Shown: piece by piece, positions 1 to 12,690 of the stretch | Position numbering within the stretch: position 1 is the first letter of the stretch | How the letters are laid out: every line of letters starts with the position of its first letter | Assembly (NCBI RefSeq): GCF_000264995.1 | Contig: NW_006767449.1 | Location: 544,314-608,313 of the forward strand | Direction of reading: 5' to 3' | Origin: Punctularia strigosozonata HHB-11173 SS5 | Taxonomy: Eukaryota > Basidiomycota > Agaricomycetes > Corticiales > Punctulariaceae | DNA length: 64,000 nt | Position numbers and translations under genes: made by a program | Notes under the pieces: model-generated | Seen by the model: only the letters and a program-made list of their open reading frames with translations | The model's database searches: none | What the model was told of the DNA's origin: nothing

Positions 1-1788
1 GTCTATTTCCGGGACGAGCGGAGAATCAAGTGGCAAACTTTGAAGAAAGTGCCGACGAATGGGCCATTGATAAAATCCTATCACATAAGGGACGCGGTAT
101 GAATGCTATTTTTGAAGTCCGGTGGAAGGCAGGCAACGTTACCTGGCTACCAATATCCCAAGTCGAGGGATTTGAGCAGTTACAACATTATCTAGACGCT
201 CAAGGAGTATCCGCGTCGTCGGAACTTACCGAAGGAAAAGGAAATCCCCCTTCCAACGATCCTCAAGTCTATGCCGGCGCACGTTCAATTCGTTTCGAGC
301 TTGCAGGCAATGGACTGGGCTCGGGCTTGTATAAAAACAACAATAAGATGGCTGACTCTCACAATAAGTCCCACTGCACAAAAGCCCGCCTACGAGATCA
401 TTATCACCGACAATATTCCCGACCTAAAAGATCTTCGATGGCCGACGATCTTGATTCCTCCGATAGTATGCTTCTGGATGAGATTATCGACTATAGTGAC
501 TCTCCCATCATTTCGAATGGTGAGCTTAACTTTGTCGCTAGCGATAATGCTCTCGGCATTAATCCTGCCGTGTTTGCCATCTCACCGGCGCCAGTCGATC
601 CAGCATATGTTAGCCTTCTTGGTGTCGATTTCTCCGCTTCCGCTGGAACAACCGACTCCTCCGCTTCCGCTGGAGCTGCACCGACCGCCCACGGCACTGA
701 CGAGGTTGACACCTCCTCCATCGCCGCAGCTCTTGCCAATATCGGCATCGATGTTGTCGATCCCTCCCAGCCTACTGCTCCCTCCGGCAATAATGCCCCT
801 ACCGTCATACACGACCCTCTCGCTCTAGATGAATCTTTTATCCCTCGCGACGACTACATCACGCTGGGGTATTTTATTTTCTTCAAGAAATCTACTGTTA
901 GTTTCCATCTCCGGCTCATCGAGGACGACGGATCAATTCACGTCGAGACCATTCCACACGACAATCTTAATCGTGTTCTTAATTTCGACGACAAACTCCG
1001 ACGTCATGCCGTTCCTGATGATGTCCAGGCACCCGACGATTACTCATCCTTTGCGGCCACGACGTTTAACCTTCTCGTCCCACGTGCTAAGGCTGCGTTC
1101 TCGGCCTTCGCTAGGACCGATAACGATACGAAGTACACTATCAATGGGCCATCCCCTCGTCCGATTCTTTTCACATCGGACGTATGCCTGGTCTTCAAGA
1201 GTAAGCGGCGGATTAGCAAACATAGCAGTCGACCGCCTGCTCAGGCCGGGCCTTCTCGCCGGCCTACCGAGGATCGCTCCTCTCGCCGATAGTCCGGCTC
1301 CGTCAATCGTTACCATAGCGGTAATCGCCTGCCTGATCGATACGAGTCCTTCTACTACCGGCCTCCTCGCATCACCGACGCTCAGATCCGCGAGCGCATC
1401 ATGCTTGACGCGGTACGCGACTCAATGACGGATGAGCGCCCTTGCTACTAAAAAGGAAGTACCGAGAAATTTCTTGAACGAGTGCACGATCGATTGTAAC
1501 ATAAGACCTTTGGTCTTTGGAAGGGCGTATGTAGCGCCACCATCGGACCTTCGCCCCGACAGAGACTCTCCTGACGAACGTGCACTCGAGTCGTGATAAA
1601 ACCCCCACCGAAAGACACGTATTACGCCCTATAAAATATGACTGACACGTAGGGCCTCCGTAGTATATAAGTAGAGTACAAAAGATCATGTACTCTAGCT
1701 TTCTCCTGCGCACTCAACGAGACTTACCCCGGTCTATTGTGTGAACTCTGAGGAACTCTAAACCGTGTGACTACACTTCGCTTACAAA
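1..1788 (+). mobile_element. Ty3/gypsy chromovirus, 3' end (enters from before the window)
   Basis: The reading frame at the left edge is open from before the window and encodes a chromodomain in its first ~60 visible residues (EWAIDKILSHKGRG...FEVRWKAG...TWLPISQV), the hallmark of the integrase C-terminus of chromoviral Ty3/gypsy retrotransposons. The same frame continues for about 330 further residues rich in Ser, Ala and Asp, ending near 1292, which is long for a chromovirus tail. An LTR follows at 1495-1788. Protease, reverse transcriptase, RNase H and most of the integrase lie outside the window, so whether the element is whole cannot be judged here. Family assignment rests on the chromodomain and the LTR. 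Age cannot be estimated without the partner LTR. Confidence 0.75.
1495..1788 (+). repeat. Probable 3' long terminal repeat of the chromovirus
   Basis: The segment begins TGTAA and ends TTACA, short inverted termini typical of LTRs. It carries a TATA-like box (AGTATATAAG near 1660-1672), placed as in an LTR promoter. The ends are inferred from the TG...CA termini. No second LTR is in the window to confirm them. Confidence 0.5.
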
Positions 1789-1912
1789 GCTTACCCGTCG
1801 TCACAGCTTCAGTCCTAAGAAAGGAGCTCGTTGTGGTTGCCGCGCTGAACGGCCTGATCGAACCTGTTATTGCTGTCCGTCTCCGATTTTTTGAGCTTGT
1901 TGTTTTGGACTT

Positions 1913-1974
1913 CATGTACACTGCACTCTCATGCATGAATGCCCTCCACCGTGCATGAGAGTGCAGTGTACATG
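1913..1974. repeat. Perfect 23-bp inverted repeat (hairpin) with 16-nt loop
   Basis: The arm 1913-1935 (starts CATGTACACTGCACTC) is the exact reverse complement of 1952-1974. The loop is 1936-1951. The pairing ends abruptly on the outside. It lies in non-coding DNA about 125 bp past the LTR. No coding or RNA role is recognised. Confidence 0.9.
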
Positions 1975-2242
1975 GATCCCAAAATTGTCGGCGGTACCAT
2001 CCGGTACATCTTGAGCAGTATGCCTGTGTCATTATATGTTCGAGTCGACCGATGTCTGCCGTAAACTTCAAGTATAGCACTCGGATATTTGGTTGTGATG
2101 CATCTTTCGAGTTCGCGACCTTGTTTTCGTTGGGACAAAATGCAGGCATGCACATATGTAACGGAATTCACTGTATCACGTGCATTATCTCGCATTGGGC
2201 GACGAATCCGTAACAAGAGTTCGTCAACCATGGTCAATCAAT

Positions 2243-2982
2243 AGGGGGGTTCAGAGTTGGCGATTCTGCGCCGATTCTGCCCCAGATTCTGTGTCGATTC
2301 TGTGTCGATTTTGCCGTCGCTACGACGGTCATAATCCGATTCTCCTCACCTTCAACTCTGAACCCCCCGCTTCTACCACTGATTCTGGCCCGATTCTGTG
2401 CACGATGTAATATCCTGCCGAACCTGCGGCATGCCTATCTGAGTTTCAACGACGGGCTCGGCATATCGGCAGCTCATCCGAGGTGGCCAAAACTCTGGAA
2501 TTGAATGTGAAGGTCGAGTTATAACGTGAGTGACAGTTTCTTTGTTTTAAGCTCGAGTCGACAATGTATGTCCGAGGTTTATTTGCAGCCAGAAGAGTGA
2601 AATAACTATTGGCTTAAATAGGCGTCAGGAGTGTTGCTATGCGGAACTACCAAATGCAATTTACTTCTGCCCATAAACTGCTGATACAATGGTATGTCGA
2701 GGGTCCTGGTGATAGCCTCTGCGCGAGTACATATATATACAGGAGTAAAACACAGGTTGAGGATTGCCTGAACGAGGGGGTGGAAGACCCTGGAAAACCT
2801 CGTGACGCGTCAGTGGGTTCGGACTCCGAGGCAGCGACGCGATGAAGCTGAATCGGACTCTGGTCGAATCGAGTGAAGCGACTCCAGAGCCGCTTCACCA
2901 ATCCACCCAGAATCGGCGTCCAGAATCGACTCTTGAATCCGTCCTTGAATCCTTGCCAGAATCCCAACTCTGAGCCCCCCTA
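2243..2982. mobile_element. MITE-like non-autonomous DNA element with GGGGGGTTCAGAGTTG ends
   Basis: The left end TA-GGGGGGTTCAGAGTTG (2243-2260) is matched by CAACTCTGAGCCCCCC-TA (2966-2982), giving terminal inverted repeats flanked by TA, as for Tc1/mariner-type insertions. A third, exact inverted copy of the 16-bp end lies inside at 2353-2368, so 2245-2368 can itself be read as a ~125-bp foldback. Both ends carry repeated GATTCTG/CAGAATC motifs. No transposase is encoded. It could be one 740-bp element or a short element nested near a second end. Confidence 0.55.
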
Positions 2983-3355
2983 ATAATTTCAACCCGTACG
3001 CGTGCTGATCGACTAGTACCCGCTGTGTGAACCTGTCCTCCCCGATTATATCAACCTGTATCTCTGCTTGATATTCTATCTCTCACTGTTTGCACTCGGC
3101 CCTGGTCCTAGCCGTGAAGCTGGAAGCTAGAGGTAGAGCTAGAGTCTCGACCACGAAGTCGTTGCGCGGCTAGAAAACACACCACCTGATCGTCGAGCAT
3201 AGGCTGGTGCACTGTTGTGATGAGTGCGCTTGGAGTATACGGTGAGTGCACGTCATGTATCACGACGCCCCGAACGAGTACTCAGTACCAAATGGCGTAT
3301 GTATAGGCGATACACGATACACAACACATATACTGCGCTCGATATACGCATTGAG
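2983..3355. other. Non-coding spacer before family X copy 1
   Basis: No gene is recognised. A TATA-like run (CACATATACTGC, about 3325-3336) lies close to the ATG at 3356 and may be promoter sequence. Confidence 0.3.
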
Positions 3356-4680
3356 ATGGCCCCTAAAACACGCGCCTCGTCATCTAAGACATCCCTCCCA
3401 GCCAGCACGTTCAAACCCTCCGCTTCACCACGGATACAGGCGTCGAACCACGCAATTCCAGGGGTCGATCCCCCAACTCGTTCCCTTCGTCCCCGTAAAC
3501 GGCCTCCTCCTATGATTGAGGAAACACGTTCAAAACGGCGTCGAGGGGAAGACCTTCACCCCCGGTCAAGACGGACCAGGGTCGGTGCACGCGCGTTGGG
3601 CAAGCTCGTAAAGATGCGGGACGGAGCGGATGCGGTCCGTAGGATTGTTACAGAGACGGAGGAAGCGATGACTCGCGCTACGACGAGCGTCAAGGACATG
3701 CTGAAGGACATCATGTCCGAAGTGCGCCGTGCGGAGACTCCGGCGAATGGCATTCACGGGAACGATGTCGCTCAATCCAAGCCGTGCGTCTTCGCCTTGT
3801 AAACCTGCCTTATACGCATACTCATGTTACTGGAGGTAGTTCCCATACGGGCAAACATACGTCGCAGGGCGAGGATGCGAACGTGGAACAGGCGCCTGAT
3901 GTGAAGGCCATGATCGTTGCGCTTGGACGGAGATCAAGTGACGGCGGGAAACCCAGTAAACGCTTCTCGAGTGAAGACCTGCGTTCCTTGTTCGACGCGG
4001 TCGTCGACGCTTTGCCTGAGGGGAACGCATCGTGCTGTACGTGCCGACCGACGGCAAAACAACAAATGTGGATCGACCAAACCGAGTTCGTACGACCGAG
4101 ACCGCGCATCGGCGTGGACGCTCACGGAGTGCGATATCAAGATTGGAGTCCTTGCCCAATGGGACTCAAACGTCCGGAACCATGCGTACGGCGAGAGCGC
4201 GTCCTACGAATTATGCTACACATGGACGGCCAAGGTTCAGCTCGTTATCAAGGCATCACTAGGCCGGAGCGCCTCTGTCCTCGGCAACCGAGGGTGTCGA
4301 CGACACAGTTCAGACTCCAGTTCCAGCATATACCTCACGGAGTCCTGGACGAATTAGAGTGTTGGCATCTCGATAGGGGACGGTGCGGAAACTGCATCGT
4401 TAGGGCACTGCGAACCTTTCCGCCATGGATCATCGGATCGGATGCTGCCGAGAGTTTCGAGGACGGTAATCCCGTCTTTCAAAACTATACATGGGGAGAG
4501 CTGGCGGAGTGGGACGAAAGCGAGAAACGATGGCAGCATCTGGTGTTGGATCATTACCGATGGATACCAGTCGAAGATCTTGTGGAGAGGCCCAGCGACA
4601 ATGAGGCTGATCCTAAGATTGTCAATGGGTCGGAGCAGCAACGTATTCCTAGTCAGTCTTATATTACGTGCGATGACTGA
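3356..4680 (+). CDS. Family X copy 1 (diverged lone member), unknown function
   Basis: I do not recognise this family by name. The first coding block starts MAPKTRASSSKTS at 3356 and runs to about 3783. It is basic, has NLS-like clusters (RKRPPP, KRRRGE) and ends in a helical segment (VRRIVTETEEAMTRATTSVK). An intron of about 55 bp (GTGCGT...GGTAG) precedes the large block to the stop at 4680. That block has the family signature: a CTCRPT cysteine pair, a RPRPRIGVD stretch, GRCGNCIVRA, and a W-rich end (RWQHLVLDHYRWIP). Copies in the 11-34 kb array align along the same motifs but are much closer to one another. It lacks the short first exon (SSAARSPERRAS) of array copies. No family Y partner follows. 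Confidence 0.65.
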
Positions 4681-5856
4681 AAAACCCTACTTCGAGCGTG
4701 ATTTCTACTCTTCCCGTCGTTTAATCGACTGCAACGGCGCCAGTCGCCAGTCATCAGTAGGCCTGGACGTGCTACTCAACGCCCGAGTTCCTTCCGATGC
4801 TACCTCTCTGGCTCGGTGCCCAGCTAGCCAACGAGAACTCACCCCTACTGAACCCGGCACTTCTTATCACGAAACATGAGAGGAAGATGATTCTGGCTTT
4901 TCGATGGCTGGTCCTCATAGCCCCATCTACTGGGAACCCGGCAGCGGTTGGACGAAACTTACTTCGCTCCCAAGCCCCGGATTTCTGCCCTCCGGATTCT
5001 GCTCCTCGCCGCCCGCTGAGTCGGACAGCGCGTACGGGCTTATCGTTGGCGGTAACACTTGGTTAGGAGATCGATCACTCTCGGACCTTGAGGCGCCATC
5101 ATCGCACATTACCGAGTCTCAATCCGACTTTGACGCTGAGTCTGCTGGCGACGACGGCAAGCGAAGGAAGTTGAGGCGTTCCGACCGCATCAAGAAACCG
5201 AAGACGACGTTGACGTGAAGGCCGCTATGGATCTCGACAATCAGCCGAACAGGGCTTTATCGACGATTTTTTCCCTTCCTCGACATCGGCCAGATTCAGG
5301 TGCATCCCACCCACTCTACCTCTCTCACGTCGTGTAACTTCATGCGCTGGCTCCCTCTCTCTCTCCTGATTCTATCGGTTCGGACCGCGCATACATATAC
5401 CCCGATCACTTCTAGAGGATAGGCTGGACTGACGGGCGACCTGTCAACTGCATGCCACTCGCATGTCTGCTGAACAGTACCGAATATATCACGCATGATA
5501 CTTATATCTGATGCCGCAATCCACATACCCTCGCATGCAACACTTCGCGTGCGCTCGGAGGTCTGTACGCGGCATGCCCGAGGTGTCCAACGACAATGCA
5601 TACCTCCGTGCTCCTCACGTACACTGGTTCTCTGAGCTGTGGCCCTGTATGAGGATGACGGCTCGCTTGAAGTTGTGGTATACGAGACGATAGCAAGGCA
5701 ATCCGAGCGCATCCACCGAAGTCCACGTGAGATACGCGTTCCCGAGTGGTGCCCATGTGCGGGAAAGACGCTCCATTTCTCGGGTATCTCTTGCTATCTT
5801 ACAGTAAAGTCCTGGTGAAGAGTGTAATCCTGCTTGATCCCATACACCCCAAAAGA
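4681..5856. other. Region without a recognised gene
   Basis: The best reading frame starts with ATG at 4904 and ends at 5218. It encodes 104 residues with a Ser/Pro-rich start and a basic end (KRRKLRRSDRIKKPK) like a nuclear protein tail, but no family is recognised. It may be the last exon of a decayed gene. The rest, to the end of the P450 gene at 5857, shows nothing I can support. Confidence 0.25.
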
Positions 5857-7931
5857 TCACGCCTCAGCGTCGGCAACGTATGGCTTGATGAGAATCGGGA
5901 GCTGGTTCCCTTTCTTAGGCTCGCTCTTGACGTTCGGCCGCGTCACCACGGCCGACTTCTTGGAGATCTCGCTGGCGGGCACGGCGAGCTCGAACTCGAA
6001 CGCGCGCACGAGGACGAACAGCAGCGCTTTCATCCTGTGCAACGGATGAGGATGAGGGAATGTCAGCTTTCGGGCCTTTTCTAAGGATCAGAATAAACAG
6101 TAGTGATCACGTACTCGACGAGAGAAAAGCGATAGCCGATGCAGGAGCGCGGGCCGCCGAGGAAGCTGAGCATGTTGCCCCAAACTCCGGGGTTGTGCGA
6201 GGGCGCTTCAGGCATCGCGCTTGGCTCCAACCAACGCTCGGGCCTGAAAAGAGGTTTAACATTGGGGAATGTCGCAAAAACGGAGGCGCATACTTGAACT
6301 CATGCGCATCGCTGCCCCAGATATGGCTAGCGCGGTTGACGGCGACGATAGGGATCTGAATGTAGTCGCCCTTGTTGACTCTGCGCGCTCAACATGAGCT
6401 TCGTGTACTGCCAGCATCGCTACAGGTTGACGTACCGGATCTCGTGGTGGACGTTGCCGTCCTTGTCCGTGTAGGGCTCGCTGACTGGAATCACCTCGTC
6501 CTTCATCGCGACCCGAGTCGTGGCGCTCACTGGGGCGTGCACGCGCAGCGTCTCCCGGATCACGGCGTCGAGGTAGGGTAGCGCGTTCAATTCGTCCATG
6601 GTCGGGGTGTCGATCGGTACGGAGAGCAATTCCTCGCGGAGCTTGCGTTGGACATCTTGGTTCTGAGTGAGCGCAAAGAGGGCCCAGGTGGTGCCGGTTG
6701 ATGTCGTCTCGTGGCCGGCGACCATGAACGTCGGGATCTCTGCATGCAGGTCAGTCAGATGAAGCAGGTCGAGTGATAAGATGAATGAATTAAGGACGCA
6801 CGAGAAAGGATGTCATGGTCGCTCAGACGTTGCTCTTCAGGAATGTCAACCGCCATGTTCGACTTGATCAGGAGACTGAGAAGATCACGTCCTGGTCAAG
6901 GCAATCTGAGTATGGGGACCAAGGTCGACCATGACGAGGGGAGCTACCTTGTACGTCGCCCTTTTCGACGTGCGCACCGTGCTTCTCGGCACGGATAGCC
7001 GCCTTTCGCTCAGAGATGAGGGCATAGCCAATGCGCTTCATCGTGTTCTGTGCATACTCGATAGTACGATCACGCTCGGTCGGCTGCCAAGGTACGATTA
7101 GCCAACCTTCGTCGTAAAGAGGGGATCGCGGGACGCACGATCTTCCGCAAGATCGGGATGCGAGCCTGGAGGAGCGTCCAAAAGCGCGACCCCTCCGTCG
7201 CGCTGAACATGGTCGCCATCGCCTCGTTGAGCTCGTTCGGCTTTCCACCCTCGAGCGAGTCGAAGCTGTAGTTGAACCCGGCGAGGCCGATGATGTCCAG
7301 CGTCGCCCGACTGAGCCACGCGAGCGCGTCGATCCGAGTCGGCGCCGCCGTGCCGTTCTTGCGCGCCTCCGCGAGCCACGCGTCGCGCAGCAGCGCGGCC
7401 TTGTCGAGGAAGACGCCGGTAAGCTCCCGGACTTGGGCGGGCCCGAAGCCGGGGTTCATGACGCGGCGCTGGCGGCGGTGCGCGTCGCCCTCGGCGATGA
7501 GCAGCCCTTCGCCGACGATGCGGCCGAGGTTGTACCGACCCACCTCGGGCTTCTGGAAGTCGGTAGAGTGCGTCAGGATGTGGTTCAGCGCGCGGGGGTC
7601 GACGGTGAACAGCCGGTCGCGCTATATGGCGAAAGGAGGCGTCAGCTCTGCGGGTCGTTGGACGGGCGCAGAACTGGGACGGGCTCACGTTGAAGAAGCC
7701 GGAGACCTTCATGGTCTTGCCATACTGTTGCAACCAGCTGTCTTGCAGGCGTCCGGTGTCGCCGGTGAGCAACTGGGCAAAGTTACCGAACGCCCAGCTA
7801 GGGCTCGCGGGTCCCTGGAGCTTGCGCAGCGGAGATCGTTTTCTCTCCCAAATCTCGGCGAGGGCGCGCCATACGACGTATGCGACGATGCTGGCGGCTG
7901 AACCGGCGAGGATGTTCACCAGTGTCATCAT
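5857..7931 (-). CDS. Cytochrome P450 monooxygenase
   Basis: A multi-exon P450 is read on the minus strand. I chose the ATG at 7931 ([16 protein letters not shown]) because it gives the usual N-terminal membrane anchor; the frame is open further upstream but has no ATG. Diagnostic motifs follow in order: the oxygen-binding I-helix [12 protein letters not shown] (near 6700), the K-helix ExxR as ETLR (near 6550), the PERW motif, and the heme-ligand loop [13 protein letters not shown] (near 6110-6160) with the Cys thiolate. At least seven short introns separate the blocks, and the last exon ends [14 protein letters not shown]. The product should sit on the ER facing the cytosol and hydroxylate a small lipophilic substrate using P450 reductase. 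The substrate is unknown. The next gene upstream on the same strand is a flavin monooxygenase. Confidence 0.9.
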
Positions 7932-8649
7932 TTGCTGGATATCGAGTACTGGAGCCTTGGAGGAGGATGGGCTGGTCCCGAGGGCAGTTTCGAGATTATA
8001 TACAGCCTGCGTTGTATTGGTCACAACCGCTCCGCTTATGTTGCCGAAAGCGACACTCTAGGCTCCTGGGTGGTGGGTGGCGGATGGCGAAGCGAAAGAG
8101 AGCACAGTCGCACCGACCGCAGTGCCCGCTGATCCGAGGAGGCGTATGCTGACTGGCGGTCCTGACTTACGTCGATCCCGATATCTACGTGCGAAACAAA
8201 AACAAAGACGCGTCCCACCGAGGACGATACGAAGGCCGGTCCAACAATGTGCTTTCTATATGTCGTCGTACAATCAAGAAAGCAGAACTTGAATTTCTGG
8301 GCGTGCTCGGCGGTAAAGCTGTCGCCACGACGTTCCCTGCCCGCGTCTGCCCGGCATGCGCAATTCTGCGCAGCATCTCCTCGAAGGATCAGCTGCGGCA
8401 GCGTGGTGGCGTTCGGGAGGGAGCACAGGCGGATGAAGACACTGAACAAGCTGTGCAGCAATATTTGCGGGCTTCTACGGCTGCCTCCCCGACTAGGCGC
8501 GCACGCTCGTCATATTATTCCCAACATATGTCTCGTACCGCGAGTCCTCCAACCAAGAACGCGTGAATCATATAGATTGAATACAGTATGTTACACTTCA
8601 TGTATACCATGATAAGTCACCGACGCCAAATCTACTTTCATCTAGCCTT
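7932..8649. other. Spacer between P450 and flavin monooxygenase
   Basis: This holds the P450 promoter side and the 3' flank of the monooxygenase. A 125-residue frame exists near 8189-8566 but matches no family I know and has no splice context, so it is left out as a gene. Confidence 0.4.
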
Positions 8650-10491
<1,842 letters not shown>

Positions 10492-11156
10492 CTAATGAGG
10501 AGGTAATTTTGAGGGCGGGAACCTTTGTTCATATATACGCGCATTGGTCCGGGTTGATGATGTTTCCTCAGCCCCAGTCCGCCGCTTCCCTGCATTTCCC
10601 CACAGACAGGTCAGGCTTCTTTTCATATGCACCGTCTATCTACGCACCCTAGCCTCGGTGCCATCCCTTATAACGTGTCACCTGATGAGAGAGAATGCAG
10701 CGCCGAGAGATGCAGAGACTGGCAGAAACCGCACCTGACCGTTCCGCAACAAGGCCATATGCGCTTGGGACCAAGACGTGAGTTCCGATTACAAACTTCC
10801 CTGAGAGATATGTCCAGGACAGCGGCTTAGCACTCACGAGCCGCGGTACGCGAGTCGGCATCCGATATGCACCTATCTTGTCATGTCAGATGGCCCAACC
10901 GAGGGAGGCCCCGCTTATGCAGACGGGACGGCGTTGGGTGTGACAGAAGGCCCCGCCTCACCGAGTCCGTGTTGCTTTTGCGTCGCGAGCGGATCTCCGG
11001 GGATTTTCATGCGCCGATCCTTGGAGGAATGTTGACGGCTTCGAGCATACCAGAGATATAACGAGGTCCAATCAAGCTGCACGATGCAGGTTGCAGAACG
11101 TTGCAATCCAACGGCAGCTAACGCCGACGGCAGCTCGGCGCTGCCCGTCCAATAGT

Positions 11157-11162
11157 CACGTG
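11157..11162. promoter_or_regulatory. CACGTG in unit A leader
   Basis: This palindromic E-box-like site lies in the context AGTCACGTGCGATTCA. The same context recurs upstream of every family X copy in the array. Confidence 0.5.
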
Positions 11163-11190
11163 CGATTCATTGAACTAACTTGAGTAGAGA

Positions 11191-11901
11191 GTGACCTCTT
11201 CGATGTGTCAGGCGAAGGGAAACACGATGGATGCATATGTCGACCGACTCGCATTCAACAACGACGCATCGACAGAACCAAGTTCCTGCGGCCCAGGCCT
11301 CGCATTGGCGTTGATGCGCAGGGATTGGCATTTCGGGATTGGACTGATTGCCCTCTTCCCGACAACGAAGACGAGCGGTCCATGGAGCTGGATGATCCTC
11401 GCATGCTCGCCAAAGAGAGAACTATCCAAAATTTGTTGTATGATGACCGGCGCCATGGAGGCCGCATTCGCGAACCTGCGTTACCGGTGACACCGCGTCC
11501 GCGACGTTCCAGAGTACCCGCAATAGCAGCTTAGAGTCCAGTTTCGGCACATCACCCGTAACGCCCTCGACGGGCTCGAACAGTGGTACATCGAAGTCGG
11601 TCGTTACGAGAACTGCATCGTGAGGGCCATGCATTCGTTCCCTCTGTGGGTCGTGAAGTTCGCCATACTGGAACAATGGGAAGATGAGAACCCTGTGTTC
11701 CTGAACGGCGCCAGGGACGAATTGGTCGAATGGGATGAGACCACGAGACGATGGCGACACTTGGTCCTCGACCATTACCGGTGGATCCCGGCTGAAGAGC
11801 TAGAGATCCGACCCTCAGACAACGAAGCAAATGCTATCATCGTAAACGGGACGCGTAGCGACCCTATACCCCGTCGGGCGTTGATTGTCTACGCTGATTG
11901 A
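11191..11901 (+). pseudogene. Family X copy 2, 5'-truncated and frameshifted
   Basis: Homology starts inside the large third exon, just before the cysteine pair (here CICRPT), and continues through RPRPRIGVDAQG. The frame then changes once near 11525. The second half reads VQFRHIT...GRYENCIVRAM...RWRHLVLDHYRWIP and stops at 11901. The first Cys of the second pair (GRCENC in other copies) is Tyr here. With no first or second exon, no start and a frame change, this is a decayed copy. Confidence 0.8.
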
Positions 11902-12528
11902 ATCTATAATTCTTGTTCTGCTGTACATTCATGCACCGAATCGGCTGCATCATTGCCCAACGTTCGTGTTGAGTACTGCACACTGCTCATAAGGTTGGCA
12001 AACTGGTAAGTGCGCCAATAACTGGATACGTGGAATTGTCGGATACTCCTTCACAAAACTTAGGGCGACCGTTCATGTATCTAGTATATGATAGGTCTTT
12101 GTATCAAATCAAATCCGTGCCGTCCACCCGATGAAAGCGTCTGGCAGGAGTCTCACGGGGGCGTTGAGAACAGGTGAATTTCACCTGTGCGTTCACTCGA
12201 AGGCTGAGAGATATGGCCAGACAAGCGGCTTCACGCTGACAAGTCGCAGTATGCGAGTTGGCTCCGAATACACATATGTATGCACTATCATGTTGTGTCA
12301 GATGCCTCACTGGGGAAGGTCCTGATTCTGCAGACGGAGCGGTGGAGCGGTCTCGCTGAGTTTCTCTTGCTTTTATGTCGTATGTGGATCTACGGGATCT
12401 CTCATGCGCCATTCTTTGTAGGATTTTGACGGCGTCGAGCATACTAGGGACGTAGTGAGGACATGTAGCTGCACGATCCGTCGATCGTCGATTAGAACGT
12501 TGCCGACGGGCCGCCTACATGCCATAGT

Positions 12529-12534
12529 CACGTG
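12529..12534. promoter_or_regulatory. CACGTG in unit B leader
   Basis: The site lies 156 bp before the family X start at 12691, in the conserved context AGTCACGTG. Confidence 0.5.
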
Positions 12535-12690
12535 CTATTCAATGAACTTACAGCAGCTTACGTTGTTGTCTGACTTGATGTCTCTGCACAATCGCGGTAC
12601 CTTCTGCGTCTCAACTGCAGTTGAATTGTGGTCTCTGAACTGTGCTAGAGTGACCGTTGCCGTACCAGCCCAAAACAGCGTCTACGACTT

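Larger units (their letters stand above)
10790..12029 (+). repeat. Array unit A: leader plus truncated family X
   Basis: About 400 bp of leader (from GAGAGATATGTCCAGG near 10803) matches the leaders of units B-D. It joins directly into the large-exon part of family X near 11191, so the first two exons are missing. No family Y follows before the next unit begins. Confidence 0.75.

Noticed and set aside
8189-8566. 125-codon frame between P450 and monooxygenase
   Set aside because: No family, no splice context, and overlapped by equally long frames on both strands.
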